A stretch of DNA of 6,076 nucleotides from Acidimicrobiia bacterium (GTDB taxonomy: Bacteria; Actinomycetota; Acidimicrobiia; Spongiisociales; UBA5794), in the NCBI GenBank assembly GCA_030599515.1, contig JAUVNV010000160.1, positions 1-6,076 of the forward strand, read 5' to 3'. Below, piece after piece: positions 1-5,922 of the stretch. A program made the translations under genes and the position numbers. A model generated the notes under the pieces. It did not search any database. It was not told where the DNA came from and was given only the letters and a program-made list of their open reading frames with translations. Position 1 is the stretch's first letter. The number at the start of each line of letters is the position of its first letter.

Positions 1-1307
1 ACCCTGTGGTCGTACGTGTGCACGCCGAGGGCTCGCTCCCGGCCTGCGGCAGCGATCTGCGCCGCGTGGCCTTTGGTAGTCAGTGATTGCACCGGATCCG
101 AGGTGTCCAACGCGATGAACTCGGTGTCGGGTTCGAAGAGCATCTCGATTCCCGGTGCGGGATCCGTCGCCAGCGCGGCTCCGGAACCGGTCGCCTCGAA
201 GACGCGCATCGTGATCGGCCGGTGGAGCGAGCCTCCTTCGTCGATCACGACTCTGGACCTCGCGTATGTGGAGAACATCTCGGTTGGCGACATGCCGCCG
301 GTGAACAGAACGCGATCCGCTCCGAACTCCTCAGTCAACTCGTCCGCCACACGGCGCCTCGTCGCATACCTCTCGTCCGTGCCGTCGAATCCCGCGGCGA
401 TCATCGACACGTGGATCGGCCGATCGGCCGAGGGCACATCGTCGTCGAGCATCTCCGTCGGCACCCCGAACGGGAACATGAACACCGGAACCGGGAATCG
501 GTGGGCGAGGTGCCAGCTGTGGGCGAGCAGCACACCGTCGGCCTGGTATCGCTGTGCCAGGCGGAGGTTCTGGTACAGGTGGATCTCGCCGTGGTGAACC
601 CAATACAGGATCGGCACCGGGGTCTCACCGGTGACGCTGAGCGCCGGATACGGACTCTCAACGAAGACGATTCCGTCGGTGTCGTGGGGAACCTCAGAGA
701 GATCGACTTCCGGGTACCGGTGGTCGACCGTGACTCCAGCCCTCTCGAGAGCGGTGTGCAGATACCGTGCCGGCGTCGTGTCGGTCGGGTGGTAGCACAG
801 CACAATCCGCTTCCCTGCGTGCCGACCCGCGGCAGGGGCCGTGGCGGGTCTCTCCACCCAGGGCGTGTGCTCGTCGTCCACGAACCCACCGAGTCCCGGA
901 TTCCCCGGAGCGAGCCGTGCGAGGCTGTTGGAGATACCGGCCTGGAGCCTCGTATCCGATGCAACAACGAAGCCCAATTGGTCTGCCAGTTGGGCGAGAT
1001 CCCTGTTGGGCGCGTAGACAAGATCCGGGCGGAGGTCGGAGAGCAGGGAGGTCACATGCCGCCGACTGTTCCGCTCCCGGACACGCGAGGGGTTGAGCCG
1101 CCGCATCAGCCCCGCGATCCTGCCGCCGCTGCGGGGCCACCTCGTGTCGATGTTGACGGTTCGGTCCGCCGACGCCTCGATCGGTTGATCCACCGGGCCC
1201 GGAGACAGGAACGCGACGTCGTGACCCGCAGCGGCCAACGAAGTGACCAGCCGCACGGTTCGCGGATCGGTGCCCGATCGCGACGTGCCGAGTACAGCGA
1301 TCCTCAT
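1..1307 (-). CDS. CgeB-like GT-B glycosyltransferase, 3' end missing at the window edge
   Basis: The gene reads leftward from ATG 1307-1305; 435 codons are visible with no stop before the left edge. It is probably a cytoplasmic sugar transferase of surface-glycan synthesis; donor and acceptor cannot be told. Residues 1-38 form a Rossmann-type start (MRIAVLGTS, then LVTSLAAAGHDVAFLS), typical of the N-domain of GT-B enzymes. A second Rossmann-like unit begins near residue 167 (KRIVLCYHP, ALERAGVTV), and about 298-435 resemble the nucleotide-sugar-binding C-domain of the CgeB/Glyco_trans_1_2 type: RVFEATGSGAAL (369-380, Glu371 the likely conserved acid), PGIEMLF (385-391), and a closing LGVHTYDHR (427-435). 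In CgeB-like proteins such a motif lies near the domain end, so little may be missing unless another domain follows. The start overlaps the upstream gene's stop as ATGA and has no Shine-Dalgarno, so translation is probably coupled. An opposite-strand open frame at 87-1436 is its shadow. Family is fairly sure, specificity unknown. Confidence 0.85.
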   Translation of the reverse strand, partial: MRIAVLGTSRSGTDPRTVRLVTSLAAAGHDVAFLSPGPVDQPIEASADRTVNIDTRWPRSGGRIAGLMRRLNPSRVRERNSRRHVTSLLSDLRPDLVYAPNRDLAQLADQLGFVVASDTRLQAGISNSLARLAPGNPGLGGFVDDEHTPWVERPATAPAAGRHAGKRIVLCYHPTDTTPARYLHTALERAGVTVDHRYPEVDLSEVPHDTDGIVFVESPYPALSVTGETPVPILYWVHHGEIHLYQNLRLAQRYQADGVLLAHSWHLAHRFPVPVFMFPFGVPTEMLDDDVPSADRPIHVSMIAAGFDGTDERYATRRRVADELTEEFGADRVLFTGGMSPTEMFSTYARSRVVIDEGGSLHRPITMRVFEATGSGAALATDPAPGIEMLFEPDTEFIALDTSDPVQSLTTKGHAAQIAAAGRERALGVHTYDHR

Positions 1308-2905
1308 TCGCGAGAGATTTCGACGTCGGGAACGTCGGCAAGAGTCGGATTCTCCCCGTCCCACGCGGGATCCGCTCCTTCGAGGAACAGCGCGTCGGCG
1401 GCCTCCCAGGTGTTCCCCAAACGCCTGCGGTGGTAGACGAACTCGTAGCCGCTGTTGATGTACACCTGGTGACCGAGCCGGCGGGCGCCGCGCAGGAAGG
1501 CGAGATCTTCACCGAGCGACCGGTGGGCGAACGGGTTGGTCTCCCACAGCGACCGTGCCCATACGAGGGTCGCACCCGTCGGGGAACCGTTGGAGAGCCG
1601 CTCCTCGTTGCCCGGCCGTCGAATCACGGTCCGGTCCTCGGATTCGAGGTAGGTGAAGCTCGTGCCCTTGCCCACGACCGGCGCCCCGCCGTACGCGAGC
1701 GCATGGAGGGCATCGATGAGGTAGGCGGGCCCGTAGTGGTCGTCGTCGTCCATCTTGGCGATCACATCCGCACCCGTGGTCGAGATCGCTCGATTGAGAC
1801 ATGCTCCGAGACTCATCTCGGCGCCGAACTCCAGCACCCTCACGGGTACATGCTCCGCAAGTCGATCGACTGCGCTCGCCACGACCGAAGAGGAGAATCC
1901 GTGGCAGCCGACGACGACCTCGAAGTTGGGCACCCGCTGGAGGCGGAGCCCATCGATCGCATTCACCACGTCGTCGGGACGGTTGGAAACGAGCATCCCG
2001 GCAACGGTGGGGCGGATCGTCGCCGTCTCCAGCGTCAGCTGTTCGAAGAAGCGCTCCAGCTCCGTCGTTCGCCGCTCGTACGCGAACCGGCGGTACTGCA
2101 CGCCGAGTCGTCGCGCCGCATCGGGGGTCAGGGCGCCGGTGTCACGTGCGTGGACCGGAACTCCCTGCGCCGCAAGTTCGAGGTGTCGTGTCGATGATGC
2201 GTCGAACGGCTCGACGACCACAGGGCCGAAGCCCTCCACCTCGCCCGAGACAAAACCGAGCGGTCCGGCGTCACGGTCACCCCGCGTCAGCGGACTCCAC
2301 AGCGAAGGGGCGAAGAATCGACCCGTATGATCGTCGGCGCCGATGACGCTCTGCGCGTATTGGGCGATGTCGTGTGGGGTGTCGCCCGTCACCACGAGAG
2401 GAGGGCGTCCGCTCACCGACGCCCACTCGACGAGCGTCGCCGCCGTCTCTCCCGGAAGGTTCTCGAAGCCCCCGGCGTCGACGAGCACGACATCGGCTTC
2501 CATCAACGACACGGAGGGATCCAGAGCGGCGGCGTCGAACGTATCGGCCGCGGTCGCGAGATCCGGCGAGGCGATCGCCGTCACGCAGCGCACGCCGGGT
2601 AGCAACGGGCCTTCGCCCGCTACCGTCGCATCACCGGTCTCGGGAGCGGGAGGTGTCGACACGACCACCGGTGGCCGACTGACCGCCCTGCGCCCACGGC
2701 GGAGCCAACCGGCGGCGCCGCGAAGCCTGTCTCGCTCCGCTTCGAGCTTCTTGATGCGAACGGCCCGATCCTCTGCTCTCTTCCGCCAGAGACCGACCCG
2801 TTCGAAGAGTTCGGCGGCGCGACGTTGTGCAACGTCGCGTTCGCGGCGCTCATCGAACAGTCGCTGCTCGAGCTCCTCGATTCTCCACTCAGGGTCTTCG
2901 GTCAT
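1304..2905 (-). CDS. Family 2 glycosyltransferase with N-terminal coiled coil and degenerate middle domain
   Basis: 533 residues, first gene of the leftward operon. Residues 5-65 are rich in Glu/Arg/Leu with heptad-like spacing and predict a coiled coil. About 68-95 is a basic then Pro/Thr-rich linker. Residues 100-290 look like a worn GT-B/CgeB-type domain: a beta strand ADVVLVDAGG (137-146), LAAQGVPVHARD (244-255), and an ending ARRLGVQYRRFAYERR (264-279) that resembles the LGVHTYDHR of the next gene. Residues 298-500 are a GT-A family 2 domain: a start VAGMLVSNRPDDV (301-313), metal/nucleotide-sugar motif KMDDDDHYGP (384-393), and an acidic pair GED (465-467) where GT2 enzymes carry the catalytic base. 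It should transfer a sugar from a nucleotide donor in the cytoplasm. The open frame extends 36 codons upstream, but ATG 2905 is chosen because the longer version overlaps the divergent gene and the coiled coil starts here. There is no Shine-Dalgarno; a -10-like hexamer 7 nt upstream suggests a leaderless mRNA. Family sure, substrate unknown. Confidence 0.9.
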   Translation of the reverse strand: MTEDPEWRIEELEQRLFDERRERDVAQRRAAELFERVGLWRKRAEDRAVRIKKLEAERDRLRGAAGWLRRGRRAVSRPPVVVSTPPAPETGDATVAGEGPLLPGVRCVTAIASPDLATAADTFDAAALDPSVSLMEADVVLVDAGGFENLPGETAATLVEWASVSGRPPLVVTGDTPHDIAQYAQSVIGADDHTGRFFAPSLWSPLTRGDRDAGPLGFVSGEVEGFGPVVVEPFDASSTRHLELAAQGVPVHARDTGALTPDAARRLGVQYRRFAYERRTTELERFFEQLTLETATIRPTVAGMLVSNRPDDVVNAIDGLRLQRVPNFEVVVGCHGFSSSVVASAVDRLAEHVPVRVLEFGAEMSLGACLNRAISTTGADVIAKMDDDDHYGPAYLIDALHALAYGGAPVVGKGTSFTYLESEDRTVIRRPGNEERLSNGSPTGATLVWARSLWETNPFAHRSLGEDLAFLRGARRLGHQVYINSGYEFVYHRRRLGNTWEAADALFLEGADPAWDGENPTLADVPDVEISRE

Positions 2906-2918
2906 AGGCAAGACGCTA
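2906..2918 (-). promoter_or_regulatory. Putative leaderless promoter -10 (TAGCGT) for the leftward glycosyltransferase operon
   Basis: On the minus strand TAGCGT (plus positions 2913-2918) fits the actinobacterial TANNNT -10 pattern. It is followed by seven bases and then the ATG at 2905, so transcription would start at or next to the A of the start codon. No Shine-Dalgarno precedes this ATG, which agrees with a leaderless message. No convincing -35 is visible: the hexamer 17 nt upstream reads TTATGC. Confidence 0.4.
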
Positions 2919-2924
2919 CAGCGT
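2913..2924. repeat. Short palindrome ACGCT-AC-AGCGT, candidate operator
   Basis: A perfect inverted repeat of two 5-nt half sites separated by 2 nt. It covers the proposed -10 of the leftward promoter and lies just upstream of the proposed -10 of the rightward one. A repressor bound here could affect both transcripts. A repeat this short occurs often by chance in GC-rich DNA, so its position is the main argument. Confidence 0.25.
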
Positions 2925-2936
2925 TGTGGGGGCAGG

Positions 2937-2948
2937 CATAATCCTCTT
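2937..2948 (+). promoter_or_regulatory. Putative leaderless promoter -10 (CATAAT) for the GT4-like gene
   Basis: CATAAT (2937-2942) matches TATAAT at five of six bases and is an AT-rich island in GC-rich DNA. Six bases separate it from the GTG at 2949, so transcription would begin at about the start codon. The only purine-rich stretch upstream (GGGGGCAGG, 2928-2936) is 12 nt from the GTG, too far for a good ribosome site. A weak -35-like GCTACA (2915-2920) lies 16 nt upstream of the hexamer. Confidence 0.45.
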
Positions 2949-4373
2949 GTGAAGATCTGCATGTTCGTGAAGAACTCGTTCGAGTACGACGCGCGCGTTA
3001 CGAAGGAGGCCAAGACGTTGATCGGGGCCGGTCATGACGTGACCGTCGTGGCGCTCTTCGTCCCCAATGTCACGCCGGCCGAGGAGACGACTCCCGATGG
3101 CATCCACGTCATTCGGGTCCCGCGTTCGAGCTTCGGCATCCCTGCCCTGAATCGTTTGGCGCAGCGATATGCGGGGTCGATCGAATCCCGACACGTGCGG
3201 CTCACCGGCGATGCCTACAACGAGGCCACGGTGCGCGAACTGGGAATGCTCTCCGCCCCATCGACGGCAGCCCCGGGCACTCCTGCCGACTCCCCGCCCA
3301 TGTCGGTGCGCCCACCGGAGGTCCCGCCGAGCGCGGCCAAGCGCACATGGGGAGCCGTCACGACCCCGATCCTCCGCTCGTTCGCGAGATTCGCCCGCTT
3401 CATGTTCCACCACCTCAAGGGCCTGCTCGGCCAGCAGAGCCAGTGGCTGAAGCATCAGGCGATCGACCGGCGGATGATCAAGATCGGCGCGGCCTCGGGA
3501 GCCGACGTCTTCCACTCCCACGACCTCAACACACTCAAGGTCGGTGCAGCCTGCAAGGAGCAGACGGGGGCGCGCCTCGTCTACGACTCCCATGAGCTTC
3601 AGACGGAGCGGAACCGGATGACCGAGGATGGCAAGCGGAAGGCCACGGCCGAGGAGGGTCGGTATCTACCGGAGGTGGACGCGATGGTCGTCGCGAGCCC
3701 TTCGTGGATCACCTGGAACCGCAACCTGTACGGGACGCTCCCAGATCCGACCGTGACCGTCTTGAACGTCCCCGAACCCACCGAGATCGACCGATCGAAG
3801 GATCTCCGATCCGAATTGGGGATCGACCCGGAGGATCGAATCATCATCTATCAGGGGTCGATCCAGGAGAACCGTGGGATCGAACCGGCGATCGATGCCG
3901 TCTCCGGACTCGACCACGTCGTCCTGGTCGTGATCGGCTACGGCCACCACCGCCCCGTCCTCGAGAGTCTCGTCGAGCACCGCGAGTTGACCGACAAGGT
4001 GAAGTTCTTCGGACCGGTCCCGAACAACGAACTGATCTCGTACTCCGCCTCCGCGGACGTCGGTCTGGCGAACATCGTGAACTCGTCGGTGTCGTACAAC
4101 ACGTCGCTGCCGAACAAGCTGTTCGAGTACGCGATGGCCGGCATCCCGGTCGTGGGCTCCGACTCCCCCGAGATCGGCCGTATCGTTACTGAGGAACAGA
4201 TCGGCGAGGTTTGCGACGCCGACGATCCGAGCGCTCTTGCGAAAGCGATCACGACCATCCTCTCCGACCCAGGTCGCTATGAGGCGGGTCTCGAGCGAGC
4301 GACTGCCCGATACAACTGGACCGTCGAGCGGGAGAACTTGCTCGATCTCTACAGAACGCTCGACGTCGATTGA
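2949..4373 (+). CDS. GT4-like (GT-B fold) glycosyltransferase
   Basis: 474 residues from GTG 2949, beginning MKICMFVKNS. The N-domain opens with a Rossmann strand and the pattern ARVTKEAKTLIGAGHDVTVV (15-34), common in family 4 glycosyltransferases. It contains DVFHSHDLNTL (186-196) and LVYDSHELQTE (210-220), where such enzymes carry acceptor and active-site residues. The C-domain starts near 297 (IIIYQGSI, then NRGIEPAIDAV) and includes KVKFFGPVPNNEL (350-362), SADVGLA (368-374) and KLFEYAMAGIPVVGSD (390-405), the usual donor-binding segment, with Glu393 and Glu408 as likely key acids. Expected role: sugar transfer onto a lipid-linked or surface glycan at the inner membrane face. Unusual for the family is a Pro/Ala/Ser-rich stretch at about 102-130, then a basic aromatic amphipathic segment at about 140-162 that could bind membrane. 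GTG 2949 is preferred over ATG 2961 because the Rossmann start includes residues 1-4. It diverges from the leftward operon across 43 nt; no clear terminator follows, so readthrough into the next gene is possible. Substrate unknown. Confidence 0.9.
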   Translation: MKICMFVKNSFEYDARVTKEAKTLIGAGHDVTVVALFVPNVTPAEETTPDGIHVIRVPRSSFGIPALNRLAQRYAGSIESRHVRLTGDAYNEATVRELGMLSAPSTAAPGTPADSPPMSVRPPEVPPSAAKRTWGAVTTPILRSFARFARFMFHHLKGLLGQQSQWLKHQAIDRRMIKIGAASGADVFHSHDLNTLKVGAACKEQTGARLVYDSHELQTERNRMTEDGKRKATAEEGRYLPEVDAMVVASPSWITWNRNLYGTLPDPTVTVLNVPEPTEIDRSKDLRSELGIDPEDRIIIYQGSIQENRGIEPAIDAVSGLDHVVLVVIGYGHHRPVLESLVEHRELTDKVKFFGPVPNNELISYSASADVGLANIVNSSVSYNTSLPNKLFEYAMAGIPVVGSDSPEIGRIVTEEQIGEVCDADDPSALAKAITTILSDPGRYEAGLERATARYNWTVERENLLDLYRTLDVD

Positions 4374-4406
4374 CGATGAGTCACCCATCCCAACGAGATC
4401 ATTGAC

Positions 4407-4435
4407 TTGAGTCCGACCGCGGAAATGTCGATACT
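4407..4435 (+). promoter_or_regulatory. Putative sigma-70-type promoter for the SLH/L,D-transpeptidase gene
   Basis: TTGAGT (4407-4412) and GATACT (4430-4435) match the -35 and -10 consensus at four of six bases each and are exactly 17 nt apart. Transcription would start near 4442, giving a leader of about 22 nt that includes GGAGG. This argues against the in-frame TTG at 4407 or ATG at 4425 as the start codon, since they would not be on the transcript. Confidence 0.4.
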
Positions 4436-4454
4436 TCATGCACGTCACGAGTGT

Positions 4455-4459
4455 GGAGG
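4455..4459 (+). promoter_or_regulatory. Ribosome binding site GGAGG
   Basis: GGAGG lies 4 nt before GTG 4464 and 13 nt before ATG 4473. The first spacing is a little short and the second rather long. It supports a start in this pair rather than farther upstream. GTG 4464 is taken here. Confidence 0.55.
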
Positions 4460-4463
4460 CGAC

Positions 4464-5537
4464 GTGGTACGAATGGTCCGACGATTCCTGGTTCTCATCG
4501 CGCTGGTCGTGATGGTGCTCTCCGCTGTTCCGGTGGTATCGGCATCCGCAGAGGACCTTCCCCCCGGCGGGACGTTCGTCGACGACGACCTGCTCGCCGA
4601 AGAGGGATACATCGAAGCCATCGCCGCAGCCGGGATCACCAAGGGCTGCAACCCACCGGCAAACGACGAGTTCTGTCCCGAGAGGGTTCTCACCCGTGCG
4701 GAGATGGCGTCGATCTTCGTCCGTGCCCTCCGCCTTCCTGCGGGCGCCCCGGGCCAATTCGTCGACACGGTCGAGTCTGCTCACGAAGCGGATATCAACG
4801 CCCTCGCATCCGCCGGTATCACCAAAGGCTGCAATCCGCCCGCGAACGACGAGTTCTGTCCCGATCGTCGAGTCACTCGCGAGGAGATGGCGGCGTTCAT
4901 CGTCCGGGCCTTCGACTTGCCGTCGGCATCATCCGACCACTTCGCCGATGACGACGAGTCGATCTTCGAGAACGACATCGACGCCATCGCCGCCGCGGGG
5001 ATCACGAGTGGATGCGGAACAGGCGCCTTCTGCCCGACCGAGGGGCTACCGCGCAGCCAGATGGCCGCGTTCATGGGCCGTGCCCTGCACCTCACACCCA
5101 TGGTCCCACCGGAGCGTCCCCCACCGGCGTACCCGCAGGTCGGCAGCGGCAAGCGCATCATCTACTCCAACTCGCAGCAGCGGGTGTGGCTGATCGACGC
5201 GAATGAGAATCTCGTCGACACCTACCCGGTATCCGGACGAGTCGGCATCCCTCACTACGCCACGTACAAGGTCTTCTCGAAGTCGGTCAACGCATGGGCT
5301 CCGTACGACGGGATCACGATGAAGCACATGGTGCGCTTCGTGAAGCCGGGCACGTGGGGGAACCAGTGGTCCTACGGTTTCCACTCGATCCCCAGATACT
5401 CGAACGGCCAGCCGATGCAAACTGAGGATCAGCTCGGGACGCACCGATCGGGCGGATGCGTGCGCCAGGCCGACGCGAAGGCGAAAGCACTCTACGCCTG
5501 GGCCCCGATAGGCACACCGGTCCACGCGATCCCGTAG
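4464..5537 (+). CDS. Exported protein with three SLH repeats and a C-terminal L,D-transpeptidase (YkuD) domain
   Basis: 357 residues from GTG 4464 (354 from ATG 4473). Residues 1-29 are a signal peptide: Arg at 3, 6 and 7, a hydrophobic run FLVLIALVVMVL (8-19), and a likely cleavage after SASA (26-29). Three S-layer-homology repeats follow, with GIT at 57, 118 and 179, an exact 61-residue period. Repeats 1 and 2 carry TRAE (77-80) and TREE (138-141), matching the ITRAE-type glycan-binding motif; repeat 3 has PRSQ (196-199) and may be weaker. Each repeat has a cysteine pair (62/71, 123/132, 184/190). A proline-rich linker spans about 211-226. Residues 229-357 are a YkuD domain: RVWLIDANENLVDTYPVSG (240-258), GFHSIP (305-310) and RSGGCVRQ (328-335), with Cys332 the likely nucleophile and His307-Ser308 its partners. 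Such domains form 3-3 peptidoglycan cross-links or attach proteins to the wall; SLH repeats usually bind wall glycan. The canonical SHGC motif reads SGGC here. It probably acts outside the membrane. Confidence 0.92.
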   Translation: MVRMVRRFLVLIALVVMVLSAVPVVSASAEDLPPGGTFVDDDLLAEEGYIEAIAAAGITKGCNPPANDEFCPERVLTRAEMASIFVRALRLPAGAPGQFVDTVESAHEADINALASAGITKGCNPPANDEFCPDRRVTREEMAAFIVRAFDLPSASSDHFADDDESIFENDIDAIAAAGITSGCGTGAFCPTEGLPRSQMAAFMGRALHLTPMVPPERPPPAYPQVGSGKRIIYSNSQQRVWLIDANENLVDTYPVSGRVGIPHYATYKVFSKSVNAWAPYDGITMKHMVRFVKPGTWGNQWSYGFHSIPRYSNGQPMQTEDQLGTHRSGGCVRQADAKAKALYAWAPIGTPVHAIP

Positions 5538-5540
5538 GCA

Positions 5541-5573
5541 GCCGAACGCGTCGAGGGCCTCCCTCGGTTCGGC
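5541..5573 (+). terminator. Terminator-like hairpin after the L,D-transpeptidase gene
   Basis: GCCGAAC (5541-5547) pairs with GTTCGGC (5567-5573), and CGAGGG (5552-5557) with CCCTCG (5561-5566). This gives a 13-bp stem with a 4-nt bulge on the 5' side (5548-5551) and a 3-nt loop. It begins 4 nt after the TAG stop codon. There is no T-run behind it, only CCGCCTTCCGG, so it would be a U-less terminator of the kind proposed for high-GC actinobacteria, or a hairpin protecting the mRNA 3' end. Confidence 0.6.
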
Positions 5574-5593
5574 CCGCCTTCCGGTCTCTAAGA

Positions 5594-5653
5594 GGGGGAC
5601 GCGAGTAGCCATCCCCTTCCCGCGTCCCCCCGACTGAAGGATGGGGGATGCGG
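5594..5653 (+). terminator. GC-rich three-arm element with two mutually exclusive hairpins
   Basis: GGGGGACGCG (5594-5603) is perfectly complementary to CGCGTCCCCC (5621-5630), a 10-bp stem with a 17-nt loop. The same C-rich arm, extended to 5620-5630, also pairs with GGGGGATGCGG (5643-5653): 11 pairs including one G-T/U wobble, with a 12-nt loop. The two G-rich arms are near-identical direct repeats flanking their complement. The simplest reading is a second, backup terminator; an alternative is a switching structure. No T-run follows either hairpin. Confidence 0.45.
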
Positions 5654-5893
5654 AACGTAGCGACGCAGCGGGCGCCGATCCAGTGACGAGAGAGACGAGT
5701 GGGCGCCAGTTCCTGCTAGCGCCGCCGCGCGATCTGCAGCCGCGAACCCAAAACGATCTACTCGACGACGAGTCTGCCCTCGCGGATCCCTTCGCGTCCG
5801 TTGATCGTCCGCAGCGGAGCGGCTCAGCGGTCGCGAATGGCTCCCGCTCACGCGAGCCCACCGAGTCAGCCTCGGGCTAATCACCTTTGCGCA
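5654..5893. other. Non-coding stretch with no recognisable gene
   Basis: An open frame at 5641-5880 on the plus strand and one at 5588-5884 on the minus strand cross this stretch. Both give low-complexity Arg/Ser/Asp/Pro-rich products with no recognisable motif; the plus-strand start has GAAGG directly touching the ATG and lies inside a hairpin arm. I therefore treat the stretch as non-coding. It holds a weak hairpin (CCGAG 5861-5865 with CTCGG 5871-5875; alternatively AGCCC 5855-5859 with GGGCT 5874-5878). No tRNA, CRISPR or transposon end is visible. Confidence 0.45.
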
Positions 5894-5922
5894 TTGCCGG
5901 CATCTGACCGCAGGACTACTGT
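5894..5922 (+). promoter_or_regulatory. Weak candidate promoter for the gene at 6008
   Basis: TTGCCG (5894-5899, four of six to TTGACA) and TACTGT (5917-5922, fits TANNNT) are 17 nt apart. The start point would be near 5929, giving a leader of about 80 nt. This conflicts with the long hairpin at 5907-5975 acting as RNA, because its 5' arm would then be mostly untranscribed. Either the promoter lies farther upstream or the inverted repeat acts as DNA. Confidence 0.25.

Noticed and set aside
87..1436. 449-codon open frame on the plus strand
   Set aside because: It lies antisense to the glycosyltransferase at 1-1307, crosses that gene's boundary with its operon partner, and its Arg/Gly/His-rich product has no recognisable fold or motif. 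The minus-strand frame gives a clear GT-B protein.
694..1575. 293-codon open frame on the minus strand, in a different frame from the two glycosyltransferases
   Set aside because: It overlaps the real junction of the two operon genes in another frame and yields an Arg/Ser/Gly-rich product without motifs.
2343..2948. Extended 5' part of the GT4-like reading frame
   Set aside because: The frame stays open upstream to 2343, but this part is antisense to the coiled-coil GT2 gene and Ser/Arg-rich. The conserved glycosyltransferase start begins at GTG 2949.
3666..4784. 372-codon open frame on the minus strand
   Set aside because: It spans the end of the GT4-like gene, the intergenic gap and the start of the SLH gene, all well supported on the plus strand. 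The product is low-complexity Asp/Val/Arg-rich, typical of a high-GC antisense shadow.
4618..4865. Near-identical DNA blocks at 4635 and 4818 as a mobile or regulatory direct repeat
   Set aside because: They are 183 nt apart, exactly 61 codons in frame, and encode consecutive SLH repeats, so they are explained by protein repeat duplication.
5641..5880. 79-codon open frame on the plus strand
   Set aside because: No properly spaced ribosome site (GAAGG touches the ATG), no recognisable motif, and both ends lie in hairpin-forming DNA. A real small gene cannot be fully excluded; ribosome profiling or conservation would decide.
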